Shown: positions 35,095 to 44,180 of the stretch, one piece after another
Position numbering within the stretch: position 1 is the stretch's first letter
Layout of the letters: each line of letters starts with the position of its first letter
Assembly (NCBI GenBank): GCA_004193205.1
Contig: RZUM01000002.1
Location: 620,001 to 684,000, forward strand
Length of the DNA stretch: 64,000 nucleotides
Source: Gordonia sediminis
GTDB taxonomy: Bacteria > Actinomycetota > Actinomycetes > Mycobacteriales > Mycobacteriaceae
Direction: 5' to 3'
Program-made: the position numbers and the translations under genes
Notes under the pieces: generated by a model
Told to the model about the DNA's origin: nothing
What the model saw: the letters and a program-made list of their open reading frames with translations, nothing else
Database searches by the model: none

Positions 35095-36498
35095 ATGATG
35101 GGACGACGTTCACATCCTGTGTTCCTTCGATGCCGGACGGCTGCAACGGTTCTCGCCACCGTCATCGTGGCCGCCACACTGGCCGCGACCGCCGGCACCG
35201 CCGCCGCCGATCCACCGAACGTGGGGCCGGTCCCGCCGCAGTTGCCGCACCTGATCAACGGCGTGGTTCCAGCACCGTCGGTACCCCAGTTGCGCACCAT
35301 CCCCCTGCGTGCCCGGGCCGCGGGATTCGATCACCGCATCCTGGAGCTGCGCGAGGCCGTATTACCTTCGCCCACCGGTGATCCCATCTTCGACCGATGG
35401 CCCGACGACCTCACGACGATGACGCCCGGTGAGATCATCGCGACCCGCGACGTGACCGCCACGGCGGCGCCGGTGGTCACCACACCGATCCGGTCGGCGA
35501 CACTCGTCAAGTTCCGCAGCACCGACGCCACCGACAACCCGACATTCGGCACCGCCACCATCCTGGTGCCACGCGTACTGTACCGCGGCCCACGGCCGGT
35601 CGTGGTCAACAATGTGCCCATCGATTCACTCGGTACCGCATGCAACCCGGGATACACTCTGGCACATGGTCTCTCGGTCGCCACCAATGTCACCGATCTG
35701 CTGCCGCCGACGACCCAACTCGCACTGTCACGCGGTTTCGCGGTACTGATCCCCGACCATCAGGGTCCGCGGATGGCCTATGCCGAACCGGTCGTCGCCG
35801 GCCACGTGGTGCTCGACGCCATCCGCGCGGTCACCGGCCTCGACCGGGAATCGTTCGGGGCGAGCCGGATCGCCATGACCGGGTACTCGGGTGGCGCCAT
35901 CGCCACCAACGGGGCGGCCAAACTGCTGAACACCTATGCGCCCGAACTCGCCGGACGCGTCGTCGGCGCCACACTGGGCGGGGTGCCCGCGGACTTCCGG
36001 ATGCTCGCCAGAAGTATGAACGCCAACCTTGCGACCGGCTTCTTCCACGCGGCCACGCTGGGGATCGCCCGGGAACGCACGGAGATGCTGTCCATGGCCA
36101 ACGCGTTCGCGCGATGGCTGGCGACATCACCGCTGAAGAATGTCTGCACGCTCCCGGTCGTGCTCGCCGGCGGGACCTTCTGGCCGATGCAGCTACTGTC
36201 CACCGACCCCGATCCGTTCCATTCCGCGGTGGCCGAGCACATCTACCGGACGACGTCCATGCCCGGCCGCAAGTCGGTGGTTCCGCTCTACTTCTATCAA
36301 GGCACCTACGAATGGTGGATCCCCGCTCAGGGCGCGCGGAATCTGTTCGCCGAGCAATGCCGCCTCGGCGCACATGCGGTGCATCACGAGGTGTTCGGCG
36401 AGCACGTCTCGACCGCGCTGCTCGGGTTCGGTGACGCACTGGACTGGCTGACCCGCCGACTGCAGGGGGTTCCCGCCCCGAACGGGTGTCCACGCTGA
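35095..36498 (+). CDS. Secretory lipase (LIP family), copy 1
   Basis: 467 residues with a Sec signal peptide (RTAATVLATVIVAATLAATAGTAAADP). The hydrolase part carries the nucleophile motif GYSGGAIATNG, PTTQLALSRGFAVLIPDHQGPRMAY, and a C-terminal GTYEWWIPAQGARNLFAEQCRLGA region with Asp/His candidates. It matches the actinobacterial secretory lipase family (PF03583). Substrates would be acylglycerols or wax-like esters. AGGAG stands about eight bases upstream. Tandem with a close paralogue. Confidence 0.9.
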   Translation: MMGRRSHPVFLRCRTAATVLATVIVAATLAATAGTAAADPPNVGPVPPQLPHLINGVVPAPSVPQLRTIPLRARAAGFDHRILELREAVLPSPTGDPIFDRWPDDLTTMTPGEIIATRDVTATAAPVVTTPIRSATLVKFRSTDATDNPTFGTATILVPRVLYRGPRPVVVNNVPIDSLGTACNPGYTLAHGLSVATNVTDLLPPTTQLALSRGFAVLIPDHQGPRMAYAEPVVAGHVVLDAIRAVTGLDRESFGASRIAMTGYSGGAIATNGAAKLLNTYAPELAGRVVGATLGGVPADFRMLARSMNANLATGFFHAATLGIARERTEMLSMANAFARWLATSPLKNVCTLPVVLAGGTFWPMQLLSTDPDPFHSAVAEHIYRTTSMPGRKSVVPLYFYQGTYEWWIPAQGARNLFAEQCRLGAHAVHHEVFGEHVSTALLGFGDALDWLTRRLQGVPAPNGCPR

Positions 36499-36696
36499 AC
36501 CACGAGGCTCCCTGAGACACTCTGAGACACTCTGAGGTAGCCCGGACGACCGCTCGCGACGGTCGGCCTCGGCTGACGCGTGTCGCCGCAACACTCTACA
36601 ATCCCTCGAAGATCGAGTTCGACAGGGAAAAGCTCGTGTCACGGTGGTCGTCCATCGGTGGGGGTGGCTCGGGAGAATGCGACGAGGAGTTTGTTG

Positions 36697-38094
36697 ATGT
36701 CGGTAGGAAAAGCGTTTCGGCGATGGTCGCTGGGCGCGCTGATCACCTCGGTTGCGGCAGCCACGGTGGCCGCCACGGCAGCCGGACCCGCGATCGCCGA
36801 GCCGGTGAACCTGATGCCGGCACCGACACAGCTCCCGAATCGGGTCGACTCACTGGTCCCGCCGCCGGCGGTGCCGAAGCTCGCGGCCATCCCGGCCCGG
36901 TCGGTGACCCCAGGGGCATCCCGTGAACTGCAGGAACTGCGTGAGGCGATCATGCCCACGCCGGTCGGGGACTCCTTCTTCGACTACTGGCCGCGTGGCC
37001 TGACCGCCCGTCAGCCCGGTGATGTGCTGACCAACCGGACCGTCACCAAGGTCGCCGCCCCACTGCTGTTTGGCGCGCCGGTCGGTTCCGTACGCCAGAT
37101 CAAGTTCCGGACCGTCGACGCCGAGAACCGGCCGATATTCGGGACCGCGACCCTGTTCGTGCCGCCGACGCCGTGGAAGGGACCCGGGGCGCGGCCGATC
37201 ATGGTCAACAACCCGCCGATCGTGACCCTCGGCACCCGCTGTACGACCGGGTACACGATGTCGCACGGCTACGGCAGCGACACCAACAGCAGCGACGTGA
37301 TCCCGCCGACGACCGGAGAGTCGCTGGCCAAGGGCTACGCGGTGATCATGCCCGACCACACCGGGCCGCGGATGGCCTACGCGGAACCGTATGTCGCCGC
37401 GCACGTCATCCTCGACTCCGTTCGCGCCGCGGCGAAGTTCGACCCACGCAACTTCGGCAAGGGCCCGATCGCCATGCTCGGGTACTCCGGTGGCGCGATC
37501 GCGACCAACGCCACGGCCAAACTGGCCTCGTCGTATGCACCCGACGTCGCGCGTCGCTTCGTCGGCGCCGCGATCGGCGGCGTGCCCGCGGACTATCGTG
37601 TGCTCGCGCAGGCGATGAACGCCAATCTCGGCACCGGCATCTTCCACGCTGCCATCCTCGGTATCACCCGGGAGCGGCCGGAGCTGCTGCCGCTGGCCAA
37701 CAATCTCGCGCGCTGGCTGGCCACGAATGAGACGCTGAAGAACATCTGCACCGGAACGATGGGCAACCTCGGTGCGACGTTCGTGCCCACCCAATTGCTC
37801 TCCAACGATCCCGACCCCTTCCACTCGCCGGTCGCAGAACGCATCTTCGACATCACCGAGATGAAGGGTCACAAGGCAGCGATGCCGATTTACATCTATC
37901 ACGGCACCCAGGAGTGGTGGATTCCGGCGAGCCAGGCCCGCTCACTGTTCGCCGAACAGTGCCGACTCGGCGCCAACGCCGCCTACCGGGAGTACCCGGG
38001 CGAACACATCACGACCCTTTTCGTCGGCTTCCCCGACGCCATGAACTGGCTCGAGCAGCGACTCGCCGGGCATCCGCCGAAGAGTCAGTGCTGA
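36697..38094 (+). CDS. Secretory lipase (LIP family), copy 2
   Basis: 465 residues, about half identical by eye to the preceding lipase across the whole length (HGxxxxTNxxDxxPPTT, PDHxGPRMAYAEPYVA, GYSGGAIATNATAK, EWWIPASQARSLFAEQCRLGA). Signal peptide ends AGPAIAEP. GAGGAG lies about seven bases before ATG at 36697; in-frame TTG codons stand just upstream. The copies probably act on overlapping ester substrates and fit the fatty-acid-use theme of neighbouring aceA, ramB and fadB2. Confidence 0.9.
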   Translation: MSVGKAFRRWSLGALITSVAAATVAATAAGPAIAEPVNLMPAPTQLPNRVDSLVPPPAVPKLAAIPARSVTPGASRELQELREAIMPTPVGDSFFDYWPRGLTARQPGDVLTNRTVTKVAAPLLFGAPVGSVRQIKFRTVDAENRPIFGTATLFVPPTPWKGPGARPIMVNNPPIVTLGTRCTTGYTMSHGYGSDTNSSDVIPPTTGESLAKGYAVIMPDHTGPRMAYAEPYVAAHVILDSVRAAAKFDPRNFGKGPIAMLGYSGGAIATNATAKLASSYAPDVARRFVGAAIGGVPADYRVLAQAMNANLGTGIFHAAILGITRERPELLPLANNLARWLATNETLKNICTGTMGNLGATFVPTQLLSNDPDPFHSPVAERIFDITEMKGHKAAMPIYIYHGTQEWWIPASQARSLFAEQCRLGANAAYREYPGEHITTLFVGFPDAMNWLEQRLAGHPPKSQC

Positions 38095-38167
38095 TCGGAG
38101 CACCATTCTGATCAGCGCACTTCACCCAACGAGGTGCGGGGCCGACCGTGAAACGCACCCCCGAATC

Positions 38168-38206
38168 AGCTCCGCCCGGCGAAACCGTATTTCGCCGGGC
38201 GGAGTT
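38168..38206. terminator. Strong bidirectional terminator hairpin
   Basis: CTCCGCCCGGCGAAA and TTTCGCCGGGCGGAG are perfect 15-bp arms around CCGTA. It lies between the convergent lipase and MaoC genes. There is no long T-run, common for actinobacterial terminators. Confidence 0.75.
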
Positions 38207-38222
38207 CGTGGGAATCTCGCGC

Positions 38223-38690
38223 TCAGAACACCATGACGCGGACGTTCTCCGCGATACACGCCGGCTTCTCGACACCTTCGATCTCGATGACGTTCTTGAC
38301 GACCATGTTCACACCGGCCGGGGTCTCTTCGACCGAGGTGACGACGGCGTTGGCACGGATGCGTGAACCGACCTTGACCGGGTGGGGGAAGCGGACCTTG
38401 TTCATGCCGTAGTTGATGACCAGCTTCGGCCCCTCGACGGTGAAGATGCTTCCGGCGAGCATCGGCAGCAGCGACAGCGTCAGGAAGCCGTGTGCGATCG
38501 TGGCACCGAACGGGCCGTCCTTGGCGCGCTCGGGGTCGATGTGAATCCACTGATGGTCGCCGGTGGCGTCGGCGAAGGCGTTGACCCGCTCCTGGGTGAT
38601 CTCCAGCCACTCGCCGGAACCCAAATCCTCGCCGATCGCGGCCTTGAGTTCGTCGACACTGGTGAACGTACGTTGTGTGAGGCTCGTCAT
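38223..38690 (-). CDS. MaoC-like (R)-hydratase
   Basis: 155 residues, single hotdog domain with the MaoC hydratase dyad: FADATGDHQWIHIDPERA (Asp and His near residues 42-50) and FGATIAHGFLTLSLLP. Such enzymes hydrate enoyl-CoA to (R)-3-hydroxyacyl-CoA, or act in fatty-acid or polyhydroxyalkanoate metabolism; mycobacterial HtdZ is a close type. Start ATG 38690 or four codons up at 38702. Only 24 bp separate it from the divergent CMD gene. Confidence 0.9.
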   Translation of the reverse strand: MTSLTQRTFTSVDELKAAIGEDLGSGEWLEITQERVNAFADATGDHQWIHIDPERAKDGPFGATIAHGFLTLSLLPMLAGSIFTVEGPKLVINYGMNKVRFPHPVKVGSRIRANAVVTSVEETPAGVNMVVKNVIEIEGVEKPACIAENVRVMVF

Positions 38691-38714
38691 GGATTCGTAC
38701 ATTACCGTGAGGCC

Positions 38715-39251
38715 ATGAGCACTCCTCGCGTCTCTCCGGGCGGGTTCAGCGACCTCGGCCCGATCAACTGGTTGTTCGCCCGCGGAGCGTCGCGCGTGAT
38801 CGGGGTCGACGACGCGCGCATCTTCTCCACCCTCGGCCGGGCGAAGGGGTTGTTCCGCGGCTGGTTGCACTTCAGCGCTCGGCTGATGCCGTTCGGGGCG
38901 CTGTCGCGCACCGAGACCGAGATGATCATCATCCGGGTCGCGCATCTACGCGGATGCGACTACGAGCTGGACCATCATCGTCAGTTGGGGGCGCGTGCCG
39001 GGGTACGGGGCGACGTCTTCGACCGGGTCATCGAGGGGCCCGACGCAGGCTGGGGCGACCGCGAGCGGGCGCTGCTCGCCGCCACCGACGAACTGATCGT
39101 CACCAAGGACATCAGCGATCAGACCTGGATGGCGCTGGGCCGGCATCTCGACGAGTCGAAACTGGTCGCGTTCGTGTTGCTGGTCGGTCAGTACGACACG
39201 CTGGCCACCACGATCGGCACGCTGCGCATCCAGCGCGACGTGAAGGTCTGA
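38715..39251 (+). CDS. Carboxymuconolactone decarboxylase-family protein (single Cys)
   Basis: 178 residues of the AhpD/CMD fold (PFGALSRTETEMIIIRVAHLRGCDYELDHH region). AhpD-type peroxidase-reductases use CxxC-H; here the second cysteine is replaced (GCDYELDHH), leaving one. A peroxidatic cycle with two cysteines is therefore unlikely. Equivalent to remembered Rv0464c by position near ramB. Probably unrelated to true carboxymuconolactone decarboxylase. Confidence 0.85.
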   Translation: MSTPRVSPGGFSDLGPINWLFARGASRVIGVDDARIFSTLGRAKGLFRGWLHFSARLMPFGALSRTETEMIIIRVAHLRGCDYELDHHRQLGARAGVRGDVFDRVIEGPDAGWGDRERALLAATDELIVTKDISDQTWMALGRHLDESKLVAFVLLVGQYDTLATTIGTLRIQRDVKV

Positions 39252-39285
39252 ACGTTCCGATCGGGGGATATGGAGGGGACGCGCG

Positions 39286-39927
39286 ATGAACTCGATGGCA
39301 CAGCGGCTGATGCACAACCCGCTGTTCTCGCACGTGTACGAACGGCGCTGGCGGCCGGTGTTCACCCGGCTGTTCAGCCTCGGCGGCACCGGGACCGCCG
39401 ACTTCGACCGCGCGCTGAGGGCGTACCTGTCACGCCCGGGCGAGCGGCTGATGCTCGACGTCGCGTGTGGACCCGGCAATTACACCCGACGGTTCGCCGA
39501 CGGTCTCACCGGTGACGGGCGGTGTATCGGGGTCGACTACTCTCCGGCGATGCTGGCCCAGGCGGCACGCACCAACGCCGGTGGGCGTGCGGTCTACCTC
39601 CGCGCGGACGCTCACGCGCTCCCCTTCCCCGACGACACGTTCGATGTGGTCACCTGCCTGGCCGCGCTCTATCTCATCGGGGACCCGCTGCCGGTCCTCG
39701 ACGAATTGCTCCGAGTCACCCGTCCCGGCGGCGAAGTGGTGATCTTCACGTCGGTGCGCACCGAGCTCAACGCGCTGCCCGGCGTCGAGACCCTCGCAGA
39801 GATGTCGGGTTTCCGCATCTTCGGCCGCGATGAGATCATCAACCGCCTCCGCTCGGCGGGCGCCGATCAGATCGAGCAGACGATCACCGGCCAGGGCCAG
39901 TACGTCATCGCGGTCAAACCGATTTGA
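39286..39927 (+). CDS. Class I SAM-dependent methyltransferase
   Basis: 213 residues: SAM loop LDVACGPGNYTRRFA near residue 58, acidic IGVDYSPAM, DAHALPFPDDTFDVVTCLAALYLI (methyltransferase motif IV) and LLRVTRPGGEVVIF. The N-terminus (ERRWRPVFTRLF) is like UbiE/phospholipid-type methyltransferases. ATG at 39286 follows GGAGGGG. It lies 34 bp behind the CMD gene, so possibly co-transcribed. Substrate unknown. Confidence 0.86.
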   Translation: MNSMAQRLMHNPLFSHVYERRWRPVFTRLFSLGGTGTADFDRALRAYLSRPGERLMLDVACGPGNYTRRFADGLTGDGRCIGVDYSPAMLAQAARTNAGGRAVYLRADAHALPFPDDTFDVVTCLAALYLIGDPLPVLDELLRVTRPGGEVVIFTSVRTELNALPGVETLAEMSGFRIFGRDEIINRLRSAGADQIEQTITGQGQYVIAVKPI

Positions 39928-40012
39928 TCGGTACCGCCGTCGCCGGGGCGGATCCCAATTGCGACATACATGTGACCAAAGACTCAGGACTCGATCAGGT
40001 CGTCGCGCCACA

Positions 40013-40882
40013 ATGGGGGTCATGCAGTTCGCGAAACCAGTCGCCGTCGGTGTGGACGGGTCGGCGGTCTCGATGGATGCCGTGCGCTGGGCAGCGCATG
40101 CGGCGGCGCTGCACGACACGGACCTCGACATCATCTACGCGGTCGAGGGCGTGTCCGCACCGATGGTCGAATATTCCGTTCCCGCAAACTATTTCGACAG
40201 GGCACGCGCGAGCGCGGAGACCGTGCTCGCCGAGGCGCGCGCCGTGGCAGAGTCGGAGGGACCGGATACCCCGCAGGTGCGCACGCACATCCAGCAGGAC
40301 TCGGCGCGCAAGGCATTGTTGACGTGGTCGGAGAATTCGTCGCTGATCGTCGTCGGCGCGTCCGGATCCGGAAGGGTGAGTTCGGCATTGCTCGGTTCGG
40401 TCGCGAGTGCGGTGACGACCCACGCACCCTGCCCCGCGGTCGTCATCCGCGACCAGGTACTCGAACGCCCCGACACCGGTCTGATCACCGTGGGCATCGA
40501 CGGGTCGCCGAGTTCGCTGCGCGCTCTCGAGTTCGCCGTCGACGAGGCGGTGCTGCGCAGCGCTGCACTGGACCTCGTGTCGATCTGGGACTCCACCGGT
40601 TTCGACTACACCGATACCGGATACGCCGCCGCCCGGCCCGAGATCGAGCGGCGGCTCGGCGAGAAGGCCGAGGAGATCCACGCGCAACACCCCGACCTGG
40701 TCGTCGGTGCCGACGTCCTCGAGGAGTCGCCGGTGGACGTGCTCACGAAGGCGTCCTCCGTCTCCGATCTCGTGGTGGTCGGGAGCCGCGGGCACGGCGG
40801 ATTCACCGGCCTCCTCCTCGGCTCGACGAGCCAGAAACTGCTGTACCACACCCAGTCCCCGCTGATGATCGTGCGAGACTGA
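40013..40882 (+). CDS. Universal stress protein (two USP domains)
   Basis: 289 residues from ATG 40013 (or 286 from 40022): two tandem UspA domains, each with a VGVDGS opening (near 10 and 157) and a G-x2-G-x9-G ATP-loop (GASGSGRVSSALLGS near 118; GSRGHGGFTGLLLGS near 260). Two-domain USPs with this motif bind ATP and are typically stress or hypoxia induced in mycobacteria. A terminator follows. Confidence 0.92.
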   Translation: MGVMQFAKPVAVGVDGSAVSMDAVRWAAHAAALHDTDLDIIYAVEGVSAPMVEYSVPANYFDRARASAETVLAEARAVAESEGPDTPQVRTHIQQDSARKALLTWSENSSLIVVGASGSGRVSSALLGSVASAVTTHAPCPAVVIRDQVLERPDTGLITVGIDGSPSSLRALEFAVDEAVLRSAALDLVSIWDSTGFDYTDTGYAAARPEIERRLGEKAEEIHAQHPDLVVGADVLEESPVDVLTKASSVSDLVVVGSRGHGGFTGLLLGSTSQKLLYHTQSPLMIVRD

Positions 40883-40907
40883 CCTCCTCAAACCTCGATG
40901 CGAGTCT

Positions 40908-40939
40908 AGGGTGGTGGGGCCGAGCGGCCCCGCCACCCT
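40908..40939. terminator. Terminator between stress protein and glycosylase genes
   Basis: AGGGTGGTGGGGCC pairs with GGCCCCGCCACCCT (one T-G wobble) around GAGC. Located between convergent genes; no T-run. Confidence 0.7.
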
Positions 40940-40969
40940 CGGCGCCCCGACATCGACTGCCTCGCGCCC

Positions 40970-41848
40970 TCACATCTCGCGGTAATCGCGCACCGAGATC
41001 CGGTGCCCGCGCCGCTCCCGCCGCACCCCGTGCAACTCGATCATCCGGACCACCCGTTGCCGTTGTCCCGCATAGGGTTCGAGGAGTTCGAGCATGCGCG
41101 CGTCGTCGACGGGTTCCCCGACCAACGTCATCCCGACCATGGCCGGGATGTGGTAGTCGCCCACCGAGACGGCGTCGGCGTCACCGAGTGCCCGCGCCCT
41201 CGCCTCGGCCTCGGTCCAGCGCCCGACCCCGCGCAGGAGCCGCAGCCGGTCCGGATGTCGTTCCACCTCCATCGAAGTGGCGCCGCGGATGGTCCGCATC
41301 CGCACCGGTTCGATGCCGCTGCGATGCCACTCCCAACTCGGGAACCGAGCCCATTCCCGTTGTGGCGGTGGCACCCGCATGGTGTCGGGCACCGGACCGG
41401 GTGCGCGTTCCCCGAAGCGCCGCAACAGGTACCGCCACGCCCGCCACGCCTCGGCGCCGACGACCTTCTGCTCGAGGATCGCCGGTACGAGAGCTTCCCA
41501 GACGCGGTCGGTACGGCCGATACGCAGGCCTTCCGACTGCCGGACCAGTCGGTCGACCACGGGGTCGCTCGGGGTCAGCGCTTCCGGATCGTCCCTGGCG
41601 CCCAGGAAATCCGGCATCTGTTCGAGTAACCATGCTGCCCCGGCTCCCCAGGCCCGCGAAGACACGGTCGTGCCGTCGTAGGCGATGGTCAGCGTGCCGG
41701 GACCGTCCGGCGTCTGGACCGCCCGCCACACCGAACCGTCGCGACCGTAGACGAACGCGGGATCACCGCTCCCCCGACGATGCGGTCCGACCGTCGCCCG
41801 GATGTCGAGTCGAAATCCCGGCCGCCAGTCGCGCCTGAGCTCACCCAT
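40970..41848 (-). CDS. DNA-3-methyladenine glycosylase (HhH-GPD, AlkA type)
   Basis: 292 residues. HhH-GPD fold: ALVPAILEQKVVGAEAWRAW, then the hairpin LRGVGRWTEAEARARALGDADAVSVGDYHIP with the catalytic Asp of that motif. The N-terminal region matches the AlkA-like TBP-like domain. It removes alkylated bases such as 3-methyladenine. ATG 41848 is used; a TTG three codons earlier is possible. The 215-bp gap upstream (41849-42064) holds repeat structures. Confidence 0.9.
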   Translation of the reverse strand: MGELRRDWRPGFRLDIRATVGPHRRGSGDPAFVYGRDGSVWRAVQTPDGPGTLTIAYDGTTVSSRAWGAGAAWLLEQMPDFLGARDDPEALTPSDPVVDRLVRQSEGLRIGRTDRVWEALVPAILEQKVVGAEAWRAWRYLLRRFGERAPGPVPDTMRVPPPQREWARFPSWEWHRSGIEPVRMRTIRGATSMEVERHPDRLRLLRGVGRWTEAEARARALGDADAVSVGDYHIPAMVGMTLVGEPVDDARMLELLEPYAGQRQRVVRMIELHGVRRERRGHRISVRDYREM

Positions 41849-41879
41849 CGGACGCAACCAGCACCCGTCCCCACGGAGG

Positions 41880-41951
41880 CCTCACCCCCGACGCGCCCAC
41901 CACGGTCGCCGACGGAAGCCTGACCCCCGACGCGCCCAGCACGGTCGCCGA
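41880..41951. repeat. Two 33-bp direct repeats
   Basis: Copies at 41880-41912 and 41919-41951 share all but two bases (CCTNACCCCCGACGCGCCCA, then NCACGGTCGCCGA). The second copy runs into the left arm of the inverted repeat that follows. Confidence 0.8.
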
Positions 41952-42051
41952 GAGAACCCAGAGTTTCACCGAGGGAACCCAGCCCGCCTCGAAACTGGGT
42001 GCTCTCGACAAATTTCTGGGTTCCCTCGGTGAAATTCCGGGTTCTCTCGGC
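41947..42051. repeat. 36-bp inverted repeat downstream of lpd
   Basis: Arms 41947-41982 and 42016-42051 match as reverse complements at 34 of 36 positions, with a 33-bp spacer. The arms are built of a 14-mer, CCGAGRGAACCCAG, present five times in both orientations counting a degenerate copy in the spacer. The right arm ends 13 bp past the lpd stop, so it may also terminate lpd. See findings. Confidence 0.8.
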
Positions 42052-42064
42052 GCGAGTCAATCCC

Positions 42065-43450
42065 CTACAAATTGATCATGTGCCCGATCGCGCCGTGGAA
42101 GGTCTCCTGCAACGCCTCCGACATCGTCGGATGTGTGTGCACGTTGCGCGCGAGTTCCTTGGCCGTCAGGTCCCACTTGTGGGCCAGCGTCATCTCCGGG
42201 AGCATCTCGGAGACGTTATCGCCCACCAGATGTCCGCCGAGCAGCTCGTCGGTGTCCGCATTGGTGACGAGCTTGGCGAAACCAGCGGTCTCGCCGAGGC
42301 CCTGCGCCTTGCCGTTCGCGCTGAACGGGAAGCTGGTCGCCTTGACGTTGTAACCTTCGTCCTTGGCCTGCTGCTCGGTCAGGCCGAAAGACGCGACCTG
42401 CGGCTGGCAGAATGTCGCACGCGGCATGAAGCGATAGTCACCGAGCGTCATCGTCTCCGCGCCGGCCATCACCTCGGCAGCGACCACACCCTGCGCCTCG
42501 GCGACGTGGGCGAGCTGCAGCTTGGCCGTGACGTCACCGATGGCGTAGATGTTCTCGACGTTGGTCCGCATGAAATCGTCGATCGCGATGGCACCGCGGT
42601 CGGTCAGCTGCACGCCGGTGTTCTCGAGGCCGAATCCTTCGACACGCGGCGCGAATCCGACGGACATGAGCACCTTGTCGACGGTGATCTGACCGTCGTT
42701 GTCCTTGGGGTCCTTGTAGGTGACCGTGACACTGCCGCCGTTGTCGGTGACGGTCTGCACCTTGGTGGAGGTCAGAATCTTGACGCCGAGCTTCTTGTAT
42801 TCCTTGGCGATGACCTTGGAGATGTCGGCGTCCTCGTTGGGCAGGGCCCGATCGAGGAACTCAATGATGGTGACGTCGACACCGTAGTTGGCGAGCACGT
42901 AACCGAACTCCATGCCGATCGCACCCGCTCCGACGATGACGATCGAGCCGGGCAGTTCCCTGGTCAGGATCTGCGTCTCGTAGGTGACCACATTGTCGCT
43001 CAGTTGCACGCCCGGCAGCAGTTTCACCGTCGAGCCGGTGTTGATGATGACATTGTCGAAGGTGATCTCCCGGTCGCCGACGACGATCGTCTTCGCGTCG
43101 ACGAACTTGCCGTATCCGTCGATCTCGGTGATCTTGTTCTTCTTCATCAGGAAGTGGACGCCCTTGACGATCCCGTCGGACACCTTACGGCTGCGGTCGA
43201 ACGCGGCGCCGAAGTCGAACGAGACGTCACCGGACATGCCGAACGTCTTCGCCTGATGATTGAAGATGTGCGCCAGCTCGGCGTTGCGCAGCAGAGCCTT
43301 GGACGGGATACACCCGACGTTGAGACAGACGCCGCCCCAGTACTTTTCCTCGATGACGGCGGTCTTCATGCCCAGCTGGGCGGACCGGATCGCGGCCACA
43401 TACCCACCAGGACCGGCACCCAATACAACTGTTTGAAAGTGTTCAGCCAC
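42065..43450 (-). CDS. lpd: Dihydrolipoamide dehydrogenase
   Basis: The E3 component that reoxidises lipoyl groups of 2-oxoacid dehydrogenase complexes (and the antioxidant Lpd-AhpD system in mycobacteria) using NAD. 461 residues, GTG start: FAD motif [12 protein letters not shown], redox cysteines Cys42/Cys47 in [16 protein letters not shown] motif [11 protein letters not shown] near 180, second FAD motif [16 protein letters not shown], and C-terminal [10 protein letters not shown] with the catalytic His-Glu. Equivalent to remembered Rv0462 lpdC. Confidence 0.97.
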   Translation of the reverse strand: MAEHFQTVVLGAGPGGYVAAIRSAQLGMKTAVIEEKYWGGVCLNVGCIPSKALLRNAELAHIFNHQAKTFGMSGDVSFDFGAAFDRSRKVSDGIVKGVHFLMKKNKITEIDGYGKFVDAKTIVVGDREITFDNVIINTGSTVKLLPGVQLSDNVVTYETQILTRELPGSIVIVGAGAIGMEFGYVLANYGVDVTIIEFLDRALPNEDADISKVIAKEYKKLGVKILTSTKVQTVTDNGGSVTVTYKDPKDNDGQITVDKVLMSVGFAPRVEGFGLENTGVQLTDRGAIAIDDFMRTNVENIYAIGDVTAKLQLAHVAEAQGVVAAEVMAGAETMTLGDYRFMPRATFCQPQVASFGLTEQQAKDEGYNVKATSFPFSANGKAQGLGETAGFAKLVTNADTDELLGGHLVGDNVSEMLPEMTLAHKWDLTAKELARNVHTHPTMSEALQETFHGAIGHMINL

Positions 43451-43527
43451 GAGTGTCAGCCTACGTCCCACCCTGTCATCGCCGCAGGGCGTCCCCATAC
43501 TCCACGGTAAGTTCATCCGCCACCCCG

Positions 43528-43554
43528 GTCGATTCAATCGATGATTGAATCGAC
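43528..43554. promoter_or_regulatory. 27-bp perfect operator of the TetR-OYE operon
   Basis: GTCGATTCAATC-GAT-GATTGAATCGAC: perfect 12-bp arms with a 3-bp spacer, 26 bp upstream of the TetR GTG start. A site this regular is almost certainly bound by a dimeric TetR protein. Confidence 0.8.
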
Positions 43555-43580
43555 GTTTGAACTGTGCTTCGATCATCGTC

Positions 43581-44180
43581 GTGTCCGCCTCCACGTCGAC
43601 GACGTCCACCTCGACCCGCACGGCGTTGCTCGCGGCCGCCGAGTCGCTGTTCCTCGCCGACGGCTACGACCAGGTGTCGGTACGGGCGGTCTGCGCCGCG
43701 GCGCAGGCCAACCCGGCCGCGGTGCACTACCACTTCGGGTCGAAAGACCAGCTGACCGTCGCCCTGCTCGAGGAACGCCTGGCGCCGCTGTGGGCCGACC
43801 CGCTCGACCGATTCGACCCGGCGGGTCACCGCGTCGCCGATCTCGTGAACACCGTGGTGGCGCCCTTCGTCACCATCCAGGACGACCCGCGCGGCCGACT
43901 GCACCTCCAATTGTTGAGCCGATTCGCGCTCTCCCACCCACGGGCGGGGTGGACACAGCCGTGGTTCCGGCTCGAGCGGTGGTCGACGCTTCTCGTCGAC
44001 CTCGTTCCAGGACTGTCCACCGTGGACGCCCGCCGACGATGGTCGCTGGCCTTTGCGCTGATCCTGGCCGGTTTCGGCGGCGAGCACCCGCTGTCGGCGC
44101 CCGCGGTGGACGCGCTGTCACAGTTCGTCGTCGCCGGGCTCGGTGCGCCGGCCCACACCGGCCCGCAGACGCAGTCATGA
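43581..44180 (+). CDS. TetR-family regulator
   Basis: 199 residues from GTG 43581; the longer reading from 43545 would run through the operator and is rejected. N-terminal HTH with [26 protein letters not shown] (about residues 32-58). Divergent from lpd and coupled by ATGA overlap to the flavin oxidoreductase, which it probably represses via the 27-bp palindrome. Confidence 0.9.
   Translation: MSASTSTTSTSTRTALLAAAESLFLADGYDQVSVRAVCAAAQANPAAVHYHFGSKDQLTVALLEERLAPLWADPLDRFDPAGHRVADLVNTVVAPFVTIQDDPRGRLHLQLLSRFALSHPRAGWTQPWFRLERWSTLLVDLVPGLSTVDARRRWSLAFALILAGFGGEHPLSAPAVDALSQFVVAGLGAPAHTGPQTQS

Noticed and set aside
36513-36540. Repeated GAGACACTCT between the two lipases
   Set aside because: Only two short copies; too little to call an element.
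39967-39990. Possible DosR-type box upstream of the universal stress protein
   Set aside because: GTGACCAAAGACTC fits the GGGACTTNNGTCCC-type motif only loosely, so not supported.
41999-43510. 503-codon plus-strand frame over lipoamide dehydrogenase
   Set aside because: Antisense of lpd; a composition artefact.
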